Shown: positions 11,149 to 19,335, counted from the stretch's first letter. The stretch: DNA of 54,338 nt from Chloroflexota bacterium (GCA_028874315.1 JAPPKM010000024.1:1-54338), one strand, 5' to 3'. Notes: a model not told the origin generated them from the letters alone. Made by a program: numbers and translations.

Positions 11149-12162
11149 ATGACGACCGACAGCAACACCCCACGCCTCGTGAGCCTGGGCGAGGTGATGA
11201 TCGAACTCTCGGCACAAGCACCACTTGCCGACGCCGCAGTCATTGATCGGTCGTATTCGGGCGACGCGCTGAACGTGGCGGTGGCGGTGCACCGGCTGGG
11301 AGTGCCCAGCGCGATCGTGACGCGGCTGGGCGAGGATCCGTTCGGCGACTACCTGTTCAATCAGTTTCGCGGCCTCGGCGTCGACCTGCGCTATGTGGCA
11401 CGGGGCGGCGGACCCACCGGCCTGTACGTTGTCGAGCAAGGCGGCCAGGGGGCTTACGACATCTGGTACTACCGGCGCCACAGCGCCGCCTCCACCGTGA
11501 GCCCGGCTGACATGGAACAGATCGACCTGGACGGCGTGGAGATGGTTCATCTCAACGGCATCGCGCAGGCGATCTCGGCCTCTTCCCGGCAGGCGACGCG
11601 CCGGCTGGCGGAGCGCGGTCGTGCCGCAGGGGCCCTGGTGGCCTTCGACCTCAACTTCAGACCGCAAATCTGGGACGGACCGGCGGCGGCTGATGCGGCC
11701 GACGAGGTGTTGCCGCTGGTGGACGTTGCCCTGTGCGGGTTCGACGAGGGACAGATGGTCTTCGGTACCGCCGACCCCGAATCAACGGCGGCCCGCCTTC
11801 TGGATCGCGGGCCGCGCGTTGCCGCGGTATCCATGGCGGAAGCGGGCGCCTACGTGGCCTGGGCCGACGGAGAGATTCGGCTCCCGACGGTGGCCAGAAT
11901 CGTTGAGGGAGCGCAGGGCGGCGGAGACGCCTTTGCCGGCGGCCTGGCGGTTGGCGAGCTGTTAGGACAGAACCCGGCGACCTCGGCCCGGCTGGCGACG
12001 GTGGTTGCTGGCGTCAAGGTGGAACGCGTGGGGCCGCTTGTGAGCCTGCCCTATCGGGCGGAGGTGCACGAACGGGCAGCCGAACTTGGGTGGGATGATG
12101 TGGTCGCGGTGCTGGAATCCGTCGACGCTAAGCCCGATCAGACATCAGGAGCGTGCGAATGA
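11149..12162 (+). CDS. PfkB-family sugar kinase, 2-keto-3-deoxygluconate kinase-like
   Basis: ATP-dependent kinase of 337 residues that most resembles KDG kinases, which phosphorylate 2-keto-3-deoxy sugar acids. YSGDALNVAVAVHRLG (36-51) is the substrate-side motif and FDLNFRPQIW (166-175) is typical of KDG kinases. The C-terminal anion hole, normally DTTGAGD, reads EGAQGGGD (253-260). The catalytic Asp260 is kept, but the first Asp is Glu and the GAG turn is GGG, an odd variant. The gene follows the lipoprotein by 3 bases and its stop overlaps the next ATG (ATGA). Its position near an acid-sugar dehydratase-like gene, a sialidase and a GH127 suits a role in breakdown of sugar acids. Confidence 0.85.
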   Translation: MTTDSNTPRLVSLGEVMIELSAQAPLADAAVIDRSYSGDALNVAVAVHRLGVPSAIVTRLGEDPFGDYLFNQFRGLGVDLRYVARGGGPTGLYVVEQGGQGAYDIWYYRRHSAASTVSPADMEQIDLDGVEMVHLNGIAQAISASSRQATRRLAERGRAAGALVAFDLNFRPQIWDGPAAADAADEVLPLVDVALCGFDEGQMVFGTADPESTAARLLDRGPRVAAVSMAEAGAYVAWADGEIRLPTVARIVEGAQGGGDAFAGGLAVGELLGQNPATSARLATVVAGVKVERVGPLVSLPYRAEVHERAAELGWDDVVAVLESVDAKPDQTSGACE

Positions 12163-12593
12163 GTGCCACCCAGCGGTCGTCACGGTCGTCAAGCCAGGCC
12201 AAAAGACCGCGGTTCGACCGTCACAACGTCGGCGCGTCAAACAAACCTCGCAGGTCTCCAATCACCAACCCGATGATTGTCGTGACGACACCTGACATTC
12301 CCGGCGCGGAGATTACGGAAGTGTTGGGCCTAGTCCGCGGAATGAGTGTGCACTCCCGCGGGAGCATTCACCATGACATCGGTGCGTCCTTTCGCAACTT
12401 CGTGGGCGGGGAGATGCGCGCGTACACCGAACTGATGGAAAACACGACTGGCGAGGCTGTGAACCGGATGGTGTCCCAGGCATCGCGACTCGGCGCCGAC
12501 GCGGTGGTTCAGGTTCGCTTCCTGTCTTCGGAGATCAACCAACAAGCCGCTGAGATTCTTGCCTATGGGACGGCGGTACGACTAGCGCAATGA
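12159..12593 (+). CDS. YbjQ/UPF0145 family protein with basic N-terminal extension
   Basis: Member of the YbjQ (DUF74) family of small pentameric proteins, sometimes annotated as heavy-metal binding; function unknown. The family domain runs from MIVVTTPDIPGAEI to the end (about 106 residues) with FRNFVGGEMRAY and GADAVVQVRF. The chosen ATG at 12159 overlaps the kinase stop (ATGA) and has AGGAG seven bases upstream. It adds 38 residues rich in Arg, Lys and Ser that the family lacks. An internal ATG at 12273 would give the standard length but has no ribosome binding site. The next gene is a paralogue about 50% identical by eye, so the pair arose by tandem duplication. Confidence 0.82.
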   Translation: MSATQRSSRSSSQAKRPRFDRHNVGASNKPRRSPITNPMIVVTTPDIPGAEITEVLGLVRGMSVHSRGSIHHDIGASFRNFVGGEMRAYTELMENTTGEAVNRMVSQASRLGADAVVQVRFLSSEINQQAAEILAYGTAVRLAQ

Positions 12594-12670
12594 CCGAAAC
12601 TTCCTTGCACGGCATTGCAGTTTCGTGATCAACCTCAAGGACCATGGAATCTACGGCAGAATTGGAATGA

Positions 12671-12711
12671 CTCGGGGAGAGGTCTGCTAAAGGCCTAGCC
12701 GACACCCCGAG
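12671..12711. repeat. Inverted repeat in leader of second YbjQ gene
   Basis: CTCGGGG (12671-12677) and CCCCGAG (12705-12711) are perfect 7-base inverted repeats separated by 27 bases, ending 20 bases before the next gene. They could form an RNA hairpin or bind a protein; there is no T-tract for a terminator. Confidence 0.3.
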
Positions 12712-12730
12712 CTAGACGAGGAGCAGTCCT

Positions 12731-13048
12731 GTGATCGTCGTAACGACCGAGTCCGTGCCGGGACGTGAAATCGCCGAAGTCATTGACATCGTGCAGGGCA
12801 GCACGGTGCGAACGCGTGGCGTTGGGCGAGACATCGTGGCCGGTCTACGCACGATCGTGGGCGGTGAAGTGCACGAGTACGCCGAGCTGCTTACCACGGC
12901 GCGGGCGGAAGCGTTGAACCGGATGGTGGCCGAGGCGGAAAAGATGGGCGCCGACGCCGTGGTGCAGGTCCGCTACAACACCGCCGACGTGATGCAGGGC
13001 ACCGCCGAACTGCTGGCCTACGGAACGGCCGTTCGTCTGAAGAGCTAG
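12731..13048 (+). CDS. YbjQ/UPF0145 family protein
   Basis: A 105-residue protein that is the whole YbjQ (DUF74) domain: MIVVTTESVPGREI at the start, IVGGEVHEYAELL in the middle and GADAVVQVRYNT with LLAYGTAVRL at the end. It is a paralogue of the preceding gene and lacks the basic extension. The gene starts with GTG at 12731; an ATG-less start preceded by GAGGAGCAGTCCT is consistent. A 137-base gap holding an inverted repeat separates it from its paralogue, so it may be made independently. It converges on the amidase gene with 11 bases between stops. Function is unknown; proposed metal binding for the family is not supported by any Cys or His cluster here. Confidence 0.88.
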   Translation: MIVVTTESVPGREIAEVIDIVQGSTVRTRGVGRDIVAGLRTIVGGEVHEYAELLTTARAEALNRMVAEAEKMGADAVVQVRYNTADVMQGTAELLAYGTAVRLKS

Positions 13049-13059
13049 TCGCGCCGGGC

Positions 13060-14484
13060 CTAAAAAGCCCTCAGGTTGGGCCAGCGACGTTCGGGCGCGT
13101 GGTCGGACTGCTCGTAGGCGTACGCCACGCGCAGGGCGGTGCGCTCGCGGTACTTGGCCGCCACGATCTGCACGCCCACAGGGAGGCCGGCCTCGGTCCA
13201 GCCGCAGGGGACGGCGACCACCGGCTGGTGGGTGGCATTAAACGGCCGGGTCAGGTTGGGCATCCAGTGATAATCGGTAAGGGCCTCGTCGATCCGTGGC
13301 GGCGGACGCTGAAGCACCGGCGCCACCAGCACATCGACCGTGCCGGCGGCTCTTCGGAATACCGCGAGGGCGTCGTCGCGCTGGCTGCGCAGGCGGCCCA
13401 GGGTGATCTGAATGTCCTCGCCGGGACGCATGGCCTCTTCCAGACCGAGCTTGAGCCGGTCTCGCAGCGTCGGGTTCACGCGGGTGACATCGCCCCCGGT
13501 GGCGCCAAGCACATTCTGGTAAGCCTCAATGGTCAGAATGCCGCGCTGCGACAGCGCCAGATCGGGCGCCGACGGCACCCCAACCTGCACCAATTCGCCG
13601 CCCAGGATAGCCAGGGCATCGACAGCACCACGGACGATCCGTTCAACTTCGGGATCCAGATCCTCAAAGAAATAGTTGGACGGCACGCCGACGCGCAATC
13701 CTTCTAAGCCAACCGGCATCTCGCGGGTGAGGTGAGCGGCGCGGTTGGCGGTGGCGATAGTCTCGTCAGTCAGGGGGTCGGCCATGGCCTGCAGCATCAC
13801 GGCGGCATCGCGCGTGCTTCGCGCCATTGGCCCCGGCGTGTCGAAGCTGGGACTAAGCAGGCACAGGCCTTCCAGGCTGACACGCCCGTAGGTTGGCTTG
13901 ATGCCGACTAATCCGCACAGAGCGGACGGCAGGCGGATGGAACCGCCGGTATCGGTGCCCAGCCCCCCGTAGATCAGGCCGGCCGCCACCGCCGAGCCGG
14001 TGCCTCCGCTGGATCCGCCAGAGACGATCTCGGTGTTCCATGGATTGCGCGAGGGGCCCATCTGCGACGTCGCGCCCGTCGGGTGGTAGGCGAACTCGTC
14101 GCAGTTCAGCTTGCAGGCGATCACCGCGCCGGCTCGGCGAAGGCCTCGGACCAATTCGGCGTCCACGCTGGCCGGCTCGTTGCCCAAGACGGTGGAGCCG
14201 GCGGTGGTGACGGAACCAGCCACGTCGGCCAGGTCCTTAATGCCAAGCGGTACGCCGTGGATCGGGCCGCGGTAGTCGCCGGCCAGGATTTCACGCTCGG
14301 CGCGGCGGGCGTCGGCCAGCGCCGAGTCGTGGAGTATCGCGGTTGTCGCACCCAGGGGGCCGGCGTAGCGGTCAAGCCGGTCCAGCGAGTTGCGCGTGAC
14401 TTCAACCGGGCTCACCTCGCCGGCGGCGATCAGGGCGCCGACTTCAGTGAGCGGCAGACGGGCGAGTTCGTTGCCGGGGACCAT
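13060..14484 (-). CDS. Amidase signature family hydrolase
   Basis: Serine amidase of 474 residues using the Ser-cisSer-Lys triad. Lys83 lies in VPLGIKDL, cis-Ser158 in SGGSSGGTGSAVAAG and the nucleophile Ser182 in GTDTGGSIRLPS. The size and the lack of a GatB/GatC partner nearby argue against the GatA subunit of the tRNA amidotransferase, although the sequence is of that general type. The C-terminus (FNATHQPVVAVPCG, GLPVGVQIVAA) is typical for stand-alone amidases. The ATG has the strong site AGGAGGGCGGCTC. It is followed, in transcription direction, by convergent YbjQ genes and preceded by the nitroreductase on the same strand, 32 bases away, so the two may be one operon. Substrate unknown. 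Confidence 0.9.
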   Translation of the reverse strand: MVPGNELARLPLTEVGALIAAGEVSPVEVTRNSLDRLDRYAGPLGATTAILHDSALADARRAEREILAGDYRGPIHGVPLGIKDLADVAGSVTTAGSTVLGNEPASVDAELVRGLRRAGAVIACKLNCDEFAYHPTGATSQMGPSRNPWNTEIVSGGSSGGTGSAVAAGLIYGGLGTDTGGSIRLPSALCGLVGIKPTYGRVSLEGLCLLSPSFDTPGPMARSTRDAAVMLQAMADPLTDETIATANRAAHLTREMPVGLEGLRVGVPSNYFFEDLDPEVERIVRGAVDALAILGGELVQVGVPSAPDLALSQRGILTIEAYQNVLGATGGDVTRVNPTLRDRLKLGLEEAMRPGEDIQITLGRLRSQRDDALAVFRRAAGTVDVLVAPVLQRPPPRIDEALTDYHWMPNLTRPFNATHQPVVAVPCGWTEAGLPVGVQIVAAKYRERTALRVAYAYEQSDHAPERRWPNLRAF

Positions 14485-14516
14485 GAGCCGCCCTCCTTAT
14501 CGGCGCCTGAGCGCGA

Positions 14517-15095
14517 TCAGTCCGTGTCGTCCCATCCAAGCCACGAGACCTGGGCGGGCTGCCGTTCACGCCTATCCGGCCCGATCGAGGGCGACGGGTG
14601 GCCCAGGTAGATGTAGCCGACGATGCGGTCGTCCTGACCCAAGCCCAGGAAATCCTTGCAGGCCGCGTAGTCGCACATGTCCCCGGTTCGCCACTTGGTG
14701 GCCAGGCCCTCGGCGTGCGCGGCCAGCATCAGGTTCTGGGTGGCGCAGCAGACGGAGGCATAGTCTTCAAGGTTTGTCACAGGATCATCCGACCAGACTT
14801 GGCTGACCACGATCACCACGGGTGACCGCCGCAGCCGGACGCGCGCCGAACGGATGGCCGGAGCCGAAGCCGGATCGTCCGGATCAAGCTCGGCTTCAAG
14901 GCGATCGCCAACCATGGCGCCCATTTCGTCGCGGGCCGCGCCGCGCAGGACATGAAATCGCCAGGGTTCGGTGAGGTGATGATTCGGCGCCCAGACCGAG
15001 GCCTGAATGATTCGGTCGAGCGCTGCGCGGGACGGGACATCATCGGATAGCCCCGTGATGCTGCGGCGGCCGCGGATAGCCGTGTAAACGTCCAT
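14517..15095 (-). CDS. Nitroreductase family FMN oxidoreductase
   Basis: Flavoprotein of 192 residues that would reduce nitro compounds or other electron acceptors with NAD(P)H. AIRGRRSI near residues 6-13 holds the FMN phosphate-binding Arg residues. WAPNHHLTEPWRFHVL (34-49) is the N-terminal dimer and FMN motif, and the C-terminal VGYIYLGHP is the usual glycine-rich FMN loop. ATG 15095 gives the family's usual N-terminus (MDVYTAIRGRR); an in-frame ATG at 15122 would add nine residues. The gene is divergent from PFK and lies just upstream of the amidase. The middle stretch NLEDYASVCCATQNLMLAAH is typical of the family. No substrate can be deduced. Confidence 0.87.
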   Translation of the reverse strand: MDVYTAIRGRRSITGLSDDVPSRAALDRIIQASVWAPNHHLTEPWRFHVLRGAARDEMGAMVGDRLEAELDPDDPASAPAIRSARVRLRRSPVVIVVSQVWSDDPVTNLEDYASVCCATQNLMLAAHAEGLATKWRTGDMCDYAACKDFLGLGQDDRIVGYIYLGHPSPSIGPDRRERQPAQVSWLGWDDTD

Positions 15096-15199
15096 ACCGC
15101 TCGTTTCACAGGTGGCGGACATCCATCATGGTATCGGGCGCGTCCGTGGCGTGCGGGCGGTTATGGTTGAATCAGACAGTTGGCACGCGAGGTTGACCT

Positions 15200-16231
15200 G
15201 TGCACATCGGAGTTCTTACGGGCGGCGGCGACTGCCCGGGACTGAATGCGGCGATTCGCGCCGTGACGCGGGCCAGCCTGGATCGCGGCTGGTCGGTCAC
15301 TGGTATTCACGACGGCTGGGCCGGTGTCCTCGACCGCAACGGCACGCCGCTAACCATCGAGAACACCGACGGTTTCCTGGACGTCGGCGGAACATTGCTC
15401 GGCAGTTCACGCACGAATCCGCTGCGAACGCCTGAGACCTACGCGAGGGCTGCGACGGTGTTCGACGACATGGGCCTACACGGCCTGGTCGCCATCGGAG
15501 GTGACGACACGTTGTCCGTGGCCGGTGCGCTGGCCGGGGATGGCTTGCCGGTCGTGGGGATCCCGAAGACGATCGACAACGATGTGCCGGGCACGGACAT
15601 GTGCATCGGCTTTGACACCGCGGTGGAGACGATCGCGACGTCGATAGCCCGCCTGCGGACCACCACCATGTCGCATCACCGCGCGACGGTGGTGGAGACG
15701 ATGGGACGCCAGGCCGGATGGCTAGCAGCGGTGGGCGGCCTTGCGGGCGGCGCCGACTTCATCGCCGTGCCCGAGCAGCGCAGCGGACGCGACGACTTCG
15801 TGGCGCACGTCCGGCGGCGGTACGAGGCCGGGCGTGCGTACAGCATCGTCGTGGTGGCGGAAGGCGCCGAGATTGACGGGCTGGAAGTCGGCGAAGCCGG
15901 CGTGCAGGCGACCGACGAGTTCGGCCACATCGTCCTGGCCGCGCGCAGCGTGGGTGAGAGCCTTGCTCGCACAATCGAGGAAGCGACGGGCATCGAGACG
16001 CGATCAAGTGTCCTGGGACATCTCCAGCGGGGAGGACCGCCGACCACCTTCGACCGAGTCCTCGGGACGCGCCTGGGCGTAGCGGCCGTCGGTTATCTCG
16101 CCAGCGGACAGCGCGGCCAGATGGCCGCACTGCAGGGATCGAACATCAAGCCTGTAGCGTTGGTCGAGATTGCCGGGCGGACGCGACCGCTGGATGACTC
16201 GTACCGGGAGCTGTTGCACCTCTTCGCCTAG
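15200..16231 (+). CDS. 6-phosphofructokinase, predicted pyrophosphate-dependent
   Basis: Phosphorylates fructose 6-phosphate in glycolysis. The 343-residue protein has LTGGGDCPGLNA at the start, IGGDDTLSVA (99-108), IPKTIDNDV (121-129) with catalytic Asp126, ETMGRQAGWLA and GHLQRGG. In ATP enzymes the second motif reads GGDGS or GGEGT and the third PGTIDND in E. coli. Here Asp103 replaces the ATP-permitting Gly and Lys123 is present, the pair linked to pyrophosphate use, as in the Amycolatopsis-type Group III enzyme. The start is GTG at 15200 with GAGG eight bases upstream. It is divergent from the nitroreductase. If it uses pyrophosphate the step is reversible. The residue-based prediction is strong but needs assay. 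Confidence 0.92.
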   Translation: MHIGVLTGGGDCPGLNAAIRAVTRASLDRGWSVTGIHDGWAGVLDRNGTPLTIENTDGFLDVGGTLLGSSRTNPLRTPETYARAATVFDDMGLHGLVAIGGDDTLSVAGALAGDGLPVVGIPKTIDNDVPGTDMCIGFDTAVETIATSIARLRTTTMSHHRATVVETMGRQAGWLAAVGGLAGGADFIAVPEQRSGRDDFVAHVRRRYEAGRAYSIVVVAEGAEIDGLEVGEAGVQATDEFGHIVLAARSVGESLARTIEEATGIETRSSVLGHLQRGGPPTTFDRVLGTRLGVAAVGYLASGQRGQMAALQGSNIKPVALVEIAGRTRPLDDSYRELLHLFA

Positions 16232-16401
16232 CGCGCAGCCATGGAATGCTTGCCCACGGGCCGGTGTCGTGTGCGAGAATTCTGGACACTGATCTTGGTC
16301 GGGCTGGCGCTCGTGACCATTCCCACGGCTCGAGCCGTAGGGTTGTTTACCCTCCACCGATTTACGTGGGCGGTCGCCGTAGCGCGCCAGCGAGTGTTGT
16401 C

Positions 16402-17469
16402 ATGAGCTTGGATACGGCCACCCTGGAGTCCACGAGGGCCGCGCTGCGCGCAAAGCTCGACGGCATCGTGCCTGAGTTCGAGGTGGACGTTAAAGCCGAG
16501 CTGGCATACCGCATCAACCGGCTGAAAGTCGAGCGCGGGGCAGTCATCCTGGGTCACAACTATATGGAGCCCGCGCTCTATCACTCCGTGTGCGACTACA
16601 CGGGCGACTCGCTGGAGTTGAGCCGGGTGGCGGCCACGACCGAGGCGGATCCGATCATTTTTTGCGGCGTGCGCTTCATGGCCGAGACAGCCAAAATCCT
16701 CAACCCCGAGCGCACGGTACTGCTACCGGCGCTCCGCGCTGGTTGCTCGCTGGCCGAGTCCATTACCGCCGAGGACGTGCGCGGGTTGCGGGCCCGCTAC
16801 CCAGACGCACCGATCGTGGCCTACATCAACACGTATGCGGACGTGAAGGCCGAAGTCGATGTGTGCTGCACGTCGAGCAATGCGGCCAAGGTCGTCGAGT
16901 CGCTCGATTCCGATCTGGTGATCTTCCTACCGGACGAGTACCTCGCGAAGAACGTGGCGCGGGAGACGGGCAAGACCATCGTGTTGCCCAGCACCGCGCC
17001 GGTATCGGCCGACGCGCGGGCCGAGTCCGCCAGCAACGGCGTGCATTACGACATCGTGGGCTGGACCGGCCGCTGCGAGGTGCATGAGAAGTTCACGGTT
17101 GAGGATGTCCGGGCCGTACGCGAACAGTTCCCCGACGTCGTTGTGCTGGCCCACCCGGAGTGCAGCCCCGAGGTGGTGGACGCGTCGGACTTCTCGGGTT
17201 CGACGGCAGCCATGTCGCGTTACGTCCGCGACGTCGAGGCGCCGCGCTATCTCCTGCTCACCGAGTGCAGCATGGGCGACAACATTGCCGCCGAGGCGCC
17301 GGAAAAGGACATGTTGCGCCTTTGCTCGGTTCGTTGTCCGCACATGAACGAGATCACGCTTGAGCATGTGCTGGCGTCGCTGCGGGAGAACCGCGAGCAA
17401 ATCGAAGTGCCGGAAGACATCCGCGTGCGCGCCCGACGGTCGATTGACCGGATGCTGGAGATCGGCTAA
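16402..17469 (+). CDS. nadA: Quinolinate synthase
   Basis: [4Fe-4S] enzyme that condenses iminoaspartate with dihydroxyacetone phosphate to quinolinate in NAD synthesis. The 355-residue protein has the three pseudo-repeat domains and the three cluster cysteines: Cys115 in RAGCSLAES, Cys254 in HPECSP and Cys312 in RCPHMNEITL. GHNYMEP and YINTYADVKAEVD are substrate-site motifs. The frame is open to 16246, but ATG 16402 is preferred, since the upstream part lies in the spacer after PFK and has no conserved sequence. It has the oxygen-sensitive Fe-S cluster supplied by machinery such as the IscS/IscA genes further on. nadB and nadC are not in the window. It converges on the sigma factor gene. 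Confidence 0.95.
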   Translation: MSLDTATLESTRAALRAKLDGIVPEFEVDVKAELAYRINRLKVERGAVILGHNYMEPALYHSVCDYTGDSLELSRVAATTEADPIIFCGVRFMAETAKILNPERTVLLPALRAGCSLAESITAEDVRGLRARYPDAPIVAYINTYADVKAEVDVCCTSSNAAKVVESLDSDLVIFLPDEYLAKNVARETGKTIVLPSTAPVSADARAESASNGVHYDIVGWTGRCEVHEKFTVEDVRAVREQFPDVVVLAHPECSPEVVDASDFSGSTAAMSRYVRDVEAPRYLLLTECSMGDNIAAEAPEKDMLRLCSVRCPHMNEITLEHVLASLRENREQIEVPEDIRVRARRSIDRMLEIG

Positions 17470-17492
17470 CCCCCTCAGCCACTCCGGTCCGG

Positions 17493-18482
17493 CTAGTTGA
17501 GACCGACGCCCGGCACGGCCAGGTAGTCGCGCAGATTGCGCGAGACGCTCGAGCGCTTGAGCTTGCGCAGCGCCTCGACTTGAAGTTGCCGGATGCGCTC
17601 GCGGGTCACACCAAAGTGTGCGCCAATCTGGTCGAGGGTCCACGGTTCCTGTCCGTCCAGTCCAAAGCGTCGAACCAGGATGGTCTGTTGGCGATCCGGG
17701 AGAATGGCTAGAGCCTTGGAAAGGTCTTCTCGGAGCGTTCCCGCCAGCAGGGCGCGGTCGGCCGTTTCGGGGTTCGGATCTTCCACAAAGTCCGCCAGCG
17801 ACTCATCGCCGTCTTCGCCGACCGGCTGTTCCAGCGACATCGGGGCGCGGCTGGCGCGCACGATCTCGACGACGCGCTCGGGCGCCATGCCAAGGGCCTC
17901 GCCAAGTTCGGCCGGGGTAGGTTCGCGCTCCTTTTCCAGGGCCAGCTCGGGTGTGACCTTGCGAATCTTGCGCAGCGCTTCCACCACGTGGACCGGTAGT
18001 CGGACGGTTCGCGAGTCGTTGGACAGGGACCGGGTAATGGCCTGGCGAATCCACCAGGTGGCGTAGGTGCTGAACTTGTAACCGCGGCGCCAGTCGAAGC
18101 GTTCCACGGCCTGCATCAGCCCGAGATTGCCTTCCTGAATAAGGTCCATCAGTGGCAGGCCGCCGGCGGCGTAGCGCTTGGCGACGTTGACGACCAGCCG
18201 CAGGTTGGCATCCACCAGGTGTTGGCGGGCGGCGGCATCGCCGGCTTCCACCCGCTTGGCGAGCGAAATCTCCTGGGCGGCTGTCAGCAGCGGAACGCGG
18301 TTGATCTCGTTGAGATAGAGCCGCGTCGTGTCCTCGATCGACTCGTCTCGCGAGGCGCGTGTCGCCCCCGGAGCTTCGGTCTCCCGCGCAGTACGTTCCT
18401 GGCGGCGATCAATCGAGTCCAGGTCGTTCGCCCAGTGGCCGAGCGCGGGCGATGGTTCGTAGGCCACATCCGTCGCGTGCAT
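17493..18482 (-). CDS. Sigma-70 family RNA polymerase sigma factor (RpoD/SigA-like)
   Basis: Directs RNA polymerase to promoters. The 329-residue protein has region 1.2 (TTRLYLNEINRVPLLTAAQE, about 52-71), region 2 (LIQEGNLGLMQAVERF and YKFSTYATWWIRQAI, the -10 recognition helix), region 3 (EREPTPAELGEALG) and region 4 (LPDRQQTILVRRFGL followed by FGVTRERIRQLQVEALRKL, the -35 helix-turn-helix). Region 1.1 is absent; the first 45 residues are a charged linker. This is a primary or close group 2 sigma factor; I cannot say which, since other copies may exist. It is divergent from the SufR-like gene, with an AT-rich region between that carries a TATACT box 60 bases upstream of its ATG. Confidence 0.93.
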   Translation of the reverse strand: MHATDVAYEPSPALGHWANDLDSIDRRQERTARETEAPGATRASRDESIEDTTRLYLNEINRVPLLTAAQEISLAKRVEAGDAAARQHLVDANLRLVVNVAKRYAAGGLPLMDLIQEGNLGLMQAVERFDWRRGYKFSTYATWWIRQAITRSLSNDSRTVRLPVHVVEALRKIRKVTPELALEKEREPTPAELGEALGMAPERVVEIVRASRAPMSLEQPVGEDGDESLADFVEDPNPETADRALLAGTLREDLSKALAILPDRQQTILVRRFGLDGQEPWTLDQIGAHFGVTRERIRQLQVEALRKLKRSSVSRNLRDYLAVPGVGLN

Positions 18483-18543
18483 TCATGCCTCGTCGGAGAG
18501 CGGGGAGGCGATCAACGGCGGTCGCCTGTCATCCGACGCCATG

Positions 18544-18549
18544 AGTATA
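18544..18549 (-). promoter_or_regulatory. Candidate -10 box of the sigma factor gene
   Basis: The minus strand reads TATACT, 62 bases before the sigma factor ATG, in the only markedly AT-rich part of this spacer. A matching -35 box is not evident (closest TTTACA lies 22 bases away). Confidence 0.3.
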
Positions 18550-18588
18550 CACGTTTTTCCAGATATTTCCGTGTAAATGGGAAAAACG
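18548..18588. promoter_or_regulatory. Overlapping perfect inverted repeats between sigma factor and SufR-like gene (candidate operator)
   Basis: CGTTTTTCC (18552-18560) and GGAAAAACG (18580-18588) form a perfect 9-base inverted repeat with a 19-base spacer. Interleaved with it, TACACG (18548-18553) and CGTGTA (18570-18575) form a 6-base repeat. Both lie in the divergent spacer next to the TATACT box and 90-130 bases before the SufR-like gene, as expected for an autoregulatory site. The sequence does not match the CAAC-N6-GTTG site known for cyanobacterial SufR, so the binder is open. Confidence 0.45.
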
Positions 18589-18678
18589 CTGGCATTCCGG
18601 TCCCGAATGGCACGAAACCAGTTGGTAGACGCTATTCCGCGGTGGTAGGTTCGATCAACGACCCCGCGCTGGCGGCGC

Positions 18679-19335
18679 ATGTCCGAGCATTCCGCGAATC
18701 CGCGCGAGCAGATCCTTCACGCCCTGAAAATGCAGGGGGCGCTTCAGTGTCGGGAGATTGCCGAAGCGATTGGCAGCAGCCTTTCGGCGGTTCGACCCCA
18801 TCTCGACCGGCTTGCGGCTGAGCGACTGGTACGCGTGCAGGTGGTGCGCGGTAGGCCCGGACGCCCGCGCCACCAATTCGAGCTGACCAGCGCCGGGCAT
18901 GCGAGATTCCCGCAGGGCTACGGGGAGTTTGCGAAAGACTTCGTGGAGGCCGCGCTGGCCTTCGGAGGGCCCGACCTCCTAAAGCGGATCCTGACGCACC
19001 ACGAGGACAAGCAGTACCAGCGGTTCGCGCCGCGCCTCTCGGGTTTGGACTTTCACGCGCGCGTGCAGGAACTGCGGCAAATTATGGACGAGTGTGGCTT
19101 CATGCCACGGGTCGACCGAACCGAGGCCGGGTATGTGCTGTCGGCGCATCACTGTCCGATCTGGGACGTGGCCGCCACCTGCCGGGCGGGCTGTGACTCC
19201 GAGCTACGGTTGATCCGACGGCTCGTCGAGGCCGAGGTCACCCCGCTTGAGGTGGGTCCGCGCGAGGGTTGCGCCTGCACGTACGCCATCCAGGAGCGGT
19301 CCGCGCTACCGCAGGCCTCACCCGTTACGACCTGA
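18679..19335 (+). CDS. SufR-like Fe-S cluster-sensing transcriptional regulator
   Basis: Winged-helix regulator of 218 residues. The N-terminus (MSEHSANPREQILHALKMQG, then IAEAIGSSLSAVRPHLDRL at about 27-45) is a DeoR/ArsR-type helix-turn-helix with a wing containing RGRPGRPRHQFELT. The C-terminal half has a dimer and sensor domain with Cys159 (HHCPIWDVA), Cys168, Cys172 (TCRAGCDSE) and Cys198 and Cys200 (EGCACTY). This spacing resembles the cluster ligands of SufR, which represses Fe-S assembly genes when it holds a cluster. The cysteine desulfurase starts 30 bases downstream, which supports that role. The divergent spacer carries perfect inverted repeats that could be its operator. The ATG has only a weak GGCGG ribosome binding site. 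Confidence 0.83.
   Translation: MSEHSANPREQILHALKMQGALQCREIAEAIGSSLSAVRPHLDRLAAERLVRVQVVRGRPGRPRHQFELTSAGHARFPQGYGEFAKDFVEAALAFGGPDLLKRILTHHEDKQYQRFAPRLSGLDFHARVQELRQIMDECGFMPRVDRTEAGYVLSAHHCPIWDVAATCRAGCDSELRLIRRLVEAEVTPLEVGPREGCACTYAIQERSALPQASPVTT

Noticed and set aside
13049-13078. Terminator between the second YbjQ gene and the amidase
   Set aside because: GGGC-N7-GCCC is too short and overlaps the end of the amidase coding sequence.
16246-16401. Upstream extension of nadA
   Set aside because: The extra 52 residues are unlike any NadA; ATG 16402 matches the normal start.
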